A stretch of DNA of 49,473 nucleotides, taken from an uncultured Polaribacter sp. (lineage in GTDB: Bacteria; Bacteroidota; Bacteroidia; Flavobacteriales; Flavobacteriaceae). This document shows positions 43,064 to 49,473 of this stretch, one piece after another (the stretch's first letter is position 1; the number at the start of each line of letters is the position of its first letter). Location of the stretch: positions 1-49,473 of the forward strand of contig CAJXTJ010000005.1 of NCBI GenBank assembly GCA_913061165.1, written 5' to 3'. A program made the position numbers and the translations under genes. The notes below the pieces were generated by a model. That model was not told the DNA's origin. It made no database searches and saw nothing but the letters and a program-made list of their open reading frames with translations.

Positions 43064-43086
43064 AAAGCCATTTATTAAATGGCTTT
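43064..43086. repeat. Palindrome over the acs transcription start
   Basis: AAAGCCATTT and AAATGGCTTT form a 10-base-pair inverted repeat with a 3-base centre, directly after the -7 box. It should straddle the transcription start, so it fits an operator better than an RNA hairpin. Confidence 0.5.
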
Positions 43087-43155
43087 TAAACAGATTGTAA
43101 TTTAGAATATAAAAATATACTATTTAATTTAAAGTTTTACAAATAAAAAAGAACA

Positions 43156-45063
43156 ATGAGTAATTATCATATAAAACATCTAGAAGAATATTATCAGGTT
43201 TACAGAAAATCTATTAGAGAGCCAGAAAATTTTTGGGAAGAGATTGCTGAAGAGCATTTTGTTTGGCGTAAAAAATGGGACAAGGTTTTAGAATGGGACT
43301 TCTCTAAGCCAACAATAAAATGGTTTCAAGGGGCAAAACTAAATATTACAGAAAACTGTATTGATAGGCATTTGGCAACAAGAGCAAATAAAACAGCTAT
43401 CTTATTTGAGCCAAATAACCCAAGTGAAGCTGCAGAACATATAACTTATAGACAACTTTCTGAGAGAGTGAACCAGTTTGCAAATGTTTTAAAAAAAAGC
43501 GGCATTAAAAAAGGAGATAGAGTATGTATTTATGTGCCAATGATTCCAGAATTGGCAATTGCAACCTTAGCTTGTGCAAGAATTGGTGCTATTCATTCTG
43601 TAGTTTTTGCAGGTTTTTCAGCCGTTGCATTGGCAACAAGAATTAACGATTCTGATTGTAAAATGGTTATTACTTCTGATGGTTCTTATCGGGGTGCAAA
43701 AACCATCGATTTGAAAGGAATTGTAGATGAAGCTTTGGAGAATTGTCCTTGTGTTAAAACTGTTTTGGTAGCGAAAAGAATTCATTCAGACATTCAAATG
43801 AATGAAGGCCGTGACCAATGGTTGCAACCATTATTGGATAATGCATCTATATATTGTGAAGCAGAAATTATGGATGCGGAAGACCCGTTGTTTATTTTAT
43901 ATACTTCTGGTTCTACAGGAATGCCAAAAGGCATGGTGCATACAACGGCTGGTTATATGGTATATACCGCATATACGTTTAAGAATGCATTTCAATATAA
44001 AGAAGATGATGTGTATTGGTGTACAGCAGATATTGGTTGGATTACCGGTCATTCATACATTGTATATGGTCCGTTAGCAAACGGGGCAACTACATTAATG
44101 TTTGAAGGTGTGCCAAGTTATCCAGATTTCGGACGTTTCTGGGAAATTGTAGAGAAACATAAGGTAAATCAGTTTTATACCGCGCCAACAGCCATTAGAG
44201 CATTGGCTAAACATGGAACAGAATTAGTAGACAAATATGATTTATCATCTTTAAAAGTATTGGGGTCTGTAGGAGAACCTATTAATGAAGAAGCTTGGCA
44301 TTGGTATAATGACAATATAGGGAAGAAGAAAAGTCCGATTATTGATACTTGGTGGCAAACAGAAACGGGTGGTATGATGATTACACCAATACCATATGTA
44401 ACACCAACTAAACCCACGTATGCAACTTTACCTTTTATAGGAATTCAGCCAGCAATAATGGATGAAAACGGAAATGAATTAAAAGGAAATCAGGTAGAGG
44501 GTAGACTCTGTGTTAAGTTTCCTTGGCCAAGTATTGCAAGAACCATATGGGGAAACCACCAACGTTATAAAGAAACCTATTTTTCTGCCTATAAGGGCAT
44601 GTATTTTACAGGTGATGGCGCTTTAAGAGATGAGGTTGGGTATTATAGAATTACAGGAAGAGTAGATGATGTAATAATTGTGTCTGGCCATAATTTAGGA
44701 ACCGCACCAATTGAAGACGCCATTAACGAGCATCCTGCAGTGGCAGAATCTGCTATTGTTGGCTTTCCGCATGATATAAAAGGAAGTGCATTGTATGGAT
44801 ATGTAACTTTAAAAGACACGGGAGAAAGCAGGAATCACGACAATTTAAAAAAGGAAATCAATCAATTAATTACAGATAGAATTGGCCCGATTGCAAAATT
44901 AGATAAAATTCAGTTCTCAGAAGGATTGCCAAAAACACGTTCAGGTAAAATTATGCGTCGTATTTTACGTAAAATTGCTTGCAATGAAATAGACAATCTT
45001 GGAGACGTTTCTACGTTGTTGAATCCGGAAGTTGTAAAAAGTATTATAGGTAATAGAATATAA
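43156..45063 (+). CDS. acs: Acetyl-CoA synthetase
   Basis: Acs activates acetate to acetyl-CoA through acetyl-AMP. The 635 residues match the full-length enzyme. The AMP-binding loop YTSGSTGMPKGM, WWQTETGG and the YYRITGRVDDVI hinge region are all present, and KTRSGKIMRR holds the catalytic Lys598, the site of regulatory acetylation in other bacteria. It is a single gene with its own terminator and two inverted repeats at its promoter. Confidence 0.97.
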   Translation: MSNYHIKHLEEYYQVYRKSIREPENFWEEIAEEHFVWRKKWDKVLEWDFSKPTIKWFQGAKLNITENCIDRHLATRANKTAILFEPNNPSEAAEHITYRQLSERVNQFANVLKKSGIKKGDRVCIYVPMIPELAIATLACARIGAIHSVVFAGFSAVALATRINDSDCKMVITSDGSYRGAKTIDLKGIVDEALENCPCVKTVLVAKRIHSDIQMNEGRDQWLQPLLDNASIYCEAEIMDAEDPLFILYTSGSTGMPKGMVHTTAGYMVYTAYTFKNAFQYKEDDVYWCTADIGWITGHSYIVYGPLANGATTLMFEGVPSYPDFGRFWEIVEKHKVNQFYTAPTAIRALAKHGTELVDKYDLSSLKVLGSVGEPINEEAWHWYNDNIGKKKSPIIDTWWQTETGGMMITPIPYVTPTKPTYATLPFIGIQPAIMDENGNELKGNQVEGRLCVKFPWPSIARTIWGNHQRYKETYFSAYKGMYFTGDGALRDEVGYYRITGRVDDVIIVSGHNLGTAPIEDAINEHPAVAESAIVGFPHDIKGSALYGYVTLKDTGESRNHDNLKKEINQLITDRIGPIAKLDKIQFSEGLPKTRSGKIMRRILRKIACNEIDNLGDVSTLLNPEVVKSIIGNRI

Positions 45064-45086
45064 ATAACCTTGAAATAAATTTATTT

Positions 45087-45123
45087 AGACCTGTGCTGAT
45101 TTAAAAAGCTGACAGGTCTTTTT
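45087..45123 (+). terminator. acs terminator
   Basis: AGACCTGT and ACAGGTCT close a hairpin that is followed by TTTTT, 23 bases after the acs stop. Confidence 0.85.
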
Positions 45124-45131
45124 GTATGTTG

Positions 45132-45139
45132 TACTTTTG
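45132..45139 (+). promoter_or_regulatory. -7 box before the ABC exporter
   Basis: TACTTTTG is a perfect TAnnTTTG, 78 bases before the exporter ATG and just after the acs terminator. A -33 TTG is not obvious. It may act beside the sigma-54-like motif at 45163-45179. Confidence 0.45.
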
Positions 45140-45162
45140 CTAATCTGTCATAGTTCTTTTGA

Positions 45163-45179
45163 TTGGCATATAAATTGAC
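45163..45179 (+). promoter_or_regulatory. Sigma-54-like motif upstream of the ABC exporter
   Basis: TTGGCATATAAATTGAC differs at one base from the motif in front of lon. The TGGCA-N6-TTG layout is that of sigma-54 promoters, with TTGA in place of TTGC. The expected start would lie about 30 bases before the ATG at 45218. Confidence 0.45.
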
Positions 45180-45217
45180 AAGAACAAAGTAACCGTATTC
45201 TAAATTCAAAAGCATTA

Positions 45218-46984
45218 ATGCAACACTTACAAGATTCAAAAAAACAGAAAAAGAAACCAAAAGTTTCTATTTTAAAAGCATTTAAAACTATTATTTGGCC
45301 AAAGCGAAAGTTGGTTTTTATAGGGTTGATACTTATTGTATTCAGCAGACTGTCTAGTTTGGTCGCTCCTTTAAAAATTCAAACGTTATTAGATGACGTA
45401 ATTCCTAATAAGGATTATGAGCAACTATACAGTCTATTACTTATTGTTGGTTTGGCAATTTTAGTGCAAGCAGTTACTTCTTTTTTGCTAACACGCATTT
45501 TAAGTGTACAAGCACAATACTTAATATCAGAATTAAGAGCACAAGTTCAAAAGAAAGTATTGTCTTTGCCTATCAGCTTTTTTGACAACACAAAATCTGG
45601 TGCATTGGTTTCTAGAATTATGAGTGATGTTGAAGGGGTTCGAAATTTAATTGGAACGGGTTTGGTACAATTAGTAGGTGGAACAATTACTGCGGTAATA
45701 TCTATGATATTACTAATTCAAATTAGTCCGTCTATGACCTTTTTTGTATTGGTTCCTGTGGCTGTATTTGGAGTAGTAGCTTTAAAAGCTTTTAAATATA
45801 TTCGTCCTATTTTTAGAAATAGAGGCGTTATCAATGCAGATGTAAAAGGAAGATTAACAGAAACGTTGTCTGGAGTAAGAGTTATAAAAGCATTCAATGC
45901 AGAGGCACAAGAAAATGAAACGTTTGAAAAAGGAGTAGACAAATTATTTCAAAATGTAAAAAAGAGTTTAACCGCAACTGCAATTATGTCAAGTGCTGCT
46001 ACTTTTTTATTAGGCCTTGCCACTACCGGAATTATGGGAATTGGTGGATATAAAATTATGACTGGAGAATTAACGGTTGGAGAATTCTTATCCTTCACTT
46101 TTTTATTAGGATTAATGATAGCGCCAATTGTACAAATGAGTAATATTGGAAGTCAGTTAACAGAAGCATTGGCAGGTTTGGATAGGACAGAAGAACTGAT
46201 GAATATGTCTGCCGAGGAGGACGATGAAAATAGAACAATAGAATTAGAAAATATGGAAGGAGCACTTGTTTTTGACAATGTTTCTTTTGCGTATGAAGAA
46301 GGAAAAGAAGTGTTAAATAATATTAGTTTTCAAGTGCCTTCTGGAACTGTAACAGCATTGGTTGGAAGTTCTGGTTCAGGAAAATCTACCATTGCAGGAT
46401 TGTCTGCCACTTTTTTAAATCCGGAATCTGGCAAAATCACCATAGACAATCAAGATCTAGCCAATGTAAAATTGTCTAGTTATCGGAAACATTTGGGGGT
46501 GGTTTTACAAGATGAATTTTTGTTTGAAGGAACCATTAGAGAAAACATTTTATTTCCAAGGCCAAATGCAACCGAAGAGGAATTACAAAATGCTGTAAAA
46601 GCTGCGTATGTAAGTGAATTTACAGATCGTTTTGATGATGGTTTAGATACATTAATAGGAGAAAGAGGGGTGAAGTTATCTGGTGGTCAGCGCCAGCGTT
46701 TGGCAATTGCAAGAGCAATTTTAGCAAACCCAAAAATTATAATTTTAGATGAAGCAACTTCAAGTTTAGATACAGAGAGTGAGTCTTTAATTCAGAAAAG
46801 TTTATCTGAATTGGTGAAAGATAGAACTACTATTGTAATTGCGCACCGATTGAGTACTATAAAACAAGCAAATCAAATATTAGTTATAGAAGCAGGTAGT
46901 ATTGTAGAAAGAGGAACTCATGATGAATTGATAATGGCAAAAGGCAGGTATTTTGATTTGTATACGTACCAATCAAAAATCTAA
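45218..46984 (+). CDS. ABC exporter, fused permease and ATPase
   Basis: The 588-residue half-transporter has an N-terminal six-helix permease domain (about 25-320) and a C-terminal ATPase. Walker A GSSGSGKS lies near residue 383, the signature LSGGQRQR near 487 and Walker B IIILDEATSSLDT follows, with the switch His in VIAHRLST. It is of the MsbA/multidrug type and should work as a homodimer. Lipids, drugs or peptides are possible cargoes; none can be chosen from the sequence. It is a single gene that converges on the NUDIX gene with 2 bases between stops. Confidence 0.92.
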   Translation: MQHLQDSKKQKKKPKVSILKAFKTIIWPKRKLVFIGLILIVFSRLSSLVAPLKIQTLLDDVIPNKDYEQLYSLLLIVGLAILVQAVTSFLLTRILSVQAQYLISELRAQVQKKVLSLPISFFDNTKSGALVSRIMSDVEGVRNLIGTGLVQLVGGTITAVISMILLIQISPSMTFFVLVPVAVFGVVALKAFKYIRPIFRNRGVINADVKGRLTETLSGVRVIKAFNAEAQENETFEKGVDKLFQNVKKSLTATAIMSSAATFLLGLATTGIMGIGGYKIMTGELTVGEFLSFTFLLGLMIAPIVQMSNIGSQLTEALAGLDRTEELMNMSAEEDDENRTIELENMEGALVFDNVSFAYEEGKEVLNNISFQVPSGTVTALVGSSGSGKSTIAGLSATFLNPESGKITIDNQDLANVKLSSYRKHLGVVLQDEFLFEGTIRENILFPRPNATEEELQNAVKAAYVSEFTDRFDDGLDTLIGERGVKLSGGQRQRLAIARAILANPKIIILDEATSSLDTESESLIQKSLSELVKDRTTIVIAHRLSTIKQANQILVIEAGSIVERGTHDELIMAKGRYFDLYTYQSKI

Positions 46985-46986
46985 TT

Positions 46987-47529
46987 TTATTTTAAGTGTG
47001 AAATAATCTTGTCATAAACAGTAACATAATATTCATGAAACCTTGGAAGTAAAACGTTTTCAAGGTTTTTTGTTTCTTTTAGTACCTTTAAATCCCATAA
47101 TTCTAAACCAGCAACTTCTTCAGGTTGCATTGTAAGTTCAGATATGGGTGTTTTTAATTCAGCGATAAAAACATGATGGTGTTCATTATCTTGTATACCA
47201 TTTTCATGGTTAACTTGGTGAATTCTTGTTCCAATTTTAATGAAGTCTTTATTTTCCAGTATTAAGCCAATTTCTTCAAAAACTTCTCTTTTAGCTCCTT
47301 CTAATACCTCTTCACCAGCACCAATATGTCCAGCCACAGAAATGTCCCAAATTCCTGGAAACACCTTTTTAGTAAGTGCTCTTTTTTGAAGTAGTATTTT
47401 TTCATCCGAGGTAAAGAACCAAATATGAGCAGTTGCATGAAACCAACCCTTTTTGTGTGCTTCAGATTTTAAAGCAGTCTTGCCAGTTGATTTTCCTTCA
47501 GGGGTTAAAATATCAATGAGTTCGTCCAT
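46987..47529 (-). CDS. NUDIX hydrolase (Idi-like group)
   Basis: The 180-residue protein has the NUDIX box at residues 67-89 (GHIGAGE...REVFEEIGL), with the metal-binding Glu residues in REVFEEIG. The opening DELIDILTPEGKSTGKTALK and HATAHIWFF resemble the isopentenyl-diphosphate isomerase-like NUDIX group. The Cys of true Idi enzymes is not seen at the matching place, so it is more likely a nucleoside-diphosphate-type hydrolase. A 62-base gap with repeats separates it from the M42 gene upstream. Confidence 0.85.
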   Translation of the reverse strand: MDELIDILTPEGKSTGKTALKSEAHKKGWFHATAHIWFFTSDEKILLQKRALTKKVFPGIWDISVAGHIGAGEEVLEGAKREVFEEIGLILENKDFIKIGTRIHQVNHENGIQDNEHHHVFIAELKTPISELTMQPEEVAGLELWDLKVLKETKNLENVLLPRFHEYYVTVYDKIISHLK

Positions 47530-47535
47530 ATTTTA

Positions 47536-47589
47536 GAATTACGAATTACGAGTTATACATTCGTAATTCATAATTTTAAATTCGTAATT
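47536..47589. repeat. Cluster of GAATTACGA direct and inverted repeats
   Basis: GAATTACGA occurs twice, at 47536-47544 and 47543-47551, its complement TCGTAATTC at 47561-47569, and TTCGTAATT at 47581-47589. All sit in the 62-base gap between the NUDIX and M42 genes. The cluster can fold into alternative hairpins. Confidence 0.7.
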
Positions 47590-47591
47590 AT

Positions 47592-48680
47592 TTATTCAAA
47601 ATAAGAAAAAGTTTCTCCTCCTTTGATATTTAAAAGTGTTTCATAAATCATCTTAATTACATTTTCTACATCATCTCTATGTACCATTTCTACAGTGGTA
47701 TGCATGTAGCGTAATGGTAATGATATTAACGCAGAAGCAACACCACCATTGCTATATGCAAAAGCATCTGTATCTGTACCTGTTGCTCTAGACAAAGCAG
47801 AACGCTGAAAAGGAATCTTGTTCGCTTCTGCAGTTTCTGTTATTAAATCACGTAATTTTTGTTGCACAGCTGGTGCATAGGCAATAACTGGACCTTTACC
47901 CATCTCTAAAAGACCTTCTTTTTTCTTATCGATCATTGGAGTTGTTGTATCATGCGTTACATCTGTTACAATGGCAACATTTGGTTGTATGGTCTGTGTA
48001 ATCATTTCTGCCCCACGCAATCCTATTTCTTCCTGCACAGAGTTTGTAATGTATAACCCGAAAGGCAATTCTTTTTTATTTTCTTTTAATAAACGCGCAA
48101 CTTCAGCAATCATAAATCCGCCCATTCTGTTGTCTAGAGCTCTACAAACAAATTTGTCTCCATTTAAAATATGAAACTCGTCTGGATAGGTAATTACACA
48201 TCCCACATGAACTCCTAATTCTTCAACCTCTTTTTTTGTTGCACAACCTGTATCAATAAAAATGTTATCTGGTTTTGGCGCTTCTTCATCTGCTTTATTT
48301 CTAGTATGAATTGCTGGCCAACCGAAAACTCCTTTTATAATTCCGTTTTTCGTATGAATATTTACAATTTTACTTGGTGCAATTTGATGATCTGAACCAC
48401 CATTTCTAATCACATAAATCAATCCATTATCAGAGATATAATTTACATACCAAGAAATTTCATCTGCGTGCCCTTCAATGACTACTTTGTATTTTGCATC
48501 CGGATTTATAACTCCAACTGCAGAACCATAGGTGTCTGTAATAAAAGTATCTACGTATGGTTTTAAATAATCCATCCAAATTTTCTGACCTTCCCATTCA
48601 TAACCAGTAGGAGCAGCATTATTTAAATATTTCTCTAAAAATGTAAGTGATCCTTTATTTAAGATTGATTTTTTTGCCAT
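47592..48680 (-). CDS. M42-family metalloaminopeptidase
   Basis: The 362-residue protein belongs to the M42 family of large, tetrahedral, cytoplasmic aminopeptidases with two metal ions. The metal site is visible as GHADEIS (His71, Asp73), CRALDNRMGGF (bridging Asp), TNSVQEEIGLRGAE with the catalytic Glu pair, and VTDVTHDTT. RYMHTTVEMVHRDDVE is the conserved end. It lies upstream of the NUDIX gene on the same strand. Confidence 0.92.
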   Translation of the reverse strand: MAKKSILNKGSLTFLEKYLNNAAPTGYEWEGQKIWMDYLKPYVDTFITDTYGSAVGVINPDAKYKVVIEGHADEISWYVNYISDNGLIYVIRNGGSDHQIAPSKIVNIHTKNGIIKGVFGWPAIHTRNKADEEAPKPDNIFIDTGCATKKEVEELGVHVGCVITYPDEFHILNGDKFVCRALDNRMGGFMIAEVARLLKENKKELPFGLYITNSVQEEIGLRGAEMITQTIQPNVAIVTDVTHDTTTPMIDKKKEGLLEMGKGPVIAYAPAVQQKLRDLITETAEANKIPFQRSALSRATGTDTDAFAYSNGGVASALISLPLRYMHTTVEMVHRDDVENVIKMIYETLLNIKGGETFSYFE

Positions 48681-48839
48681 TATTTATGAGTTTAAAAGGT
48701 TGTGATTTTCTAATTTCTTTGTTAATTGTAAAAATAAAGCGATTTTTCAGGAATTACATTAAAAAAACCATAAAAAAGTGTAACAAAAGGTATTATTTTT
48801 ACACTTACTACAAAAGTAAATATCACTAAATCAAAAAAG

Positions 48840-49424
48840 ATGAAGCTAGTACTTAAGAACCTTACAAAAACATATAAAAACGGTGTAAAAGCAATTGATA
48901 ATTTAAGCATAGAAATTGGTACAGGAATGTTTGGTCTGTTAGGACCTAATGGTGCCGGAAAATCTTCATTAATGCGAACGATTGCAACTTTGCAAAGTCC
49001 GGATTCTGGTGCGATTACTTTTGGAGATATTAATGTTTTAGAAGACAATATGTCTCTAAGAAAAGTACTAGGTTATTTGCCACAGTCTTTTGGTGTCTAT
49101 CCTAATATGTCTGCAGAAGAATTGCTAGATTATTTTGCAACGTTAAAAGGAATTGCAAATAGTACAGAGAGAAAAGCTATTGTAAAAGAAGTTTTAGAAA
49201 TAACGAATTTATACGACGTAAGACGCAAAAATGTAGCTGGTTATTCTGGCGGAATGAAACAACGTTTTGGGATTGCACAATTGTTATTAAATCACCCTAA
49301 ATTAATTATTGTAGATGAACCAACTGCCGGTTTAGATCCTGCAGAAAGACATCGTTTTTTAAATGTTTTACGAGAAGTAGGTAGTAATTGCACCGTTATT
49401 TTCTCTACACATATAGTAGAAGAT
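48840..49424 (+). CDS. ABC transporter ATPase, 3' end cut
   Basis: This open frame codes the first 195 residues of an ABC-2-type ATPase. Walker A GPNGAGKS (35-42), Q-loop GYLPQSFGVY, signature YSGGMKQR and Walker B LIIVDEPTAGLDP are all present. The switch His lies in STHIVED, and immediately after that the sequence turns into sequencing adapter. The missing part is the last roughly 50 to 100 residues. It resembles ATPases that partner with large multi-span permeases rather than GldA, but the partner is outside the window. Confidence 0.9.
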
Positions 49425-49473
49425 CTGTCTCTTATACACATCTCCGAGCCCACGAGACCTCTCTACATCTCGT
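49425..49473 (-). other. Illumina Nextera i7 adapter (artefact)
   Basis: The order is the Tn5 mosaic end in reverse complement (49425-49443), the read-2 sequence (49444-49458), the index CTCTCTAC (49459-49466) and the start of P7 (49467-49473). This is the mirror image of positions 1-45 with the same index, so it is library adapter. Confidence 0.98.

Noticed and set aside
1-49473. tRNA, rRNA or CRISPR arrays
   Set aside because: No cloverleaf-like sequence, rRNA-like block or regularly spaced repeat was noticed on reading either strand.

Overview
The window is a 49.4 kb piece of an AT-rich chromosome from a member of the Bacteroidota, most likely a marine Flavobacteriaceae of the Polaribacter/Tenacibaculum kind. 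The evidence is the gliding-motility pair gldF-gldG, a protein with a C-terminal type IX secretion sorting domain, FabV as enoyl reductase, DUF2911/DUF3575/DUF5777 proteins, the lack of clear Shine-Dalgarno sequences, and many perfect TAnnTTTG -7 boxes, the Bacteroidota promoter signature. The genus is an inference. Both ends are not biological: positions 1-45 and 49425-49473 are Illumina Nextera i7 adapter with the same index, so the contig stops at untrimmed library ends and the last gene is cut by adapter.

Layout. 46-2450 is a loose accessory zone: a CatA-like acetyltransferase and a DUF3575 outer-membrane protein, separated and flanked by decayed, mutually related gene remnants. 2449-14956 holds a TPR/NTF2-like secreted protein, an HxlR regulator, a formate-dehydrogenase-like molybdoenzyme with its FdhD sulfurtransferase, a THUMP-like methyltransferase, an AI-2E-family membrane protein, an intact gene followed by a degraded tandem paralogue, an RluA-type pseudouridine synthase, a VOC protein, a lipoprotein gamma-glutamyltransferase and an ACP phosphodiesterase. 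15064-24476 carries dnaN, then a co-directional set PIG-L deacetylase / 35-residue membrane microprotein / SSS symporter / Gfo-Idh-MocA oxidoreductase, then lon. 24645-26826 is a four-gene envelope cluster: monohaem lipoprotein, OB-fold protein, YceI and DUF5777 beta-barrel.

26839-36827 includes a small conserved gene, an acyl-CoA thioesterase, a secreted cupredoxin with a sorting tail, a GlmU-like protein, a DUF2911 protein, an aquaporin, a Rossmann epimerase and a five-gene minus-strand run ending in gldF-gldG. 36958-41056 holds phoH, purC, fabV and two overlapping genes of unknown function. 41057-41314 is a highly structured gap that may encode a small RNA. It is followed by terC, a TauE/SafE permease, acs, an ABC exporter, a NUDIX hydrolase, an M42 peptidase and a truncated ABC ATPase.

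Most of the window is ordinary core genome. The points that stand out are the microprotein in front of the symporter, a near-identical 17-base sigma-54-like motif in front of lon and the ABC exporter, palindromes around the acs promoter, the candidate small RNA beside terC, the tandem paralogue caught in decay with a deletion junction, and the related gene relics around the cat-like gene. I did not find a clearly new defence or biosynthetic system. No tRNA, rRNA, CRISPR array or insertion sequence was seen.
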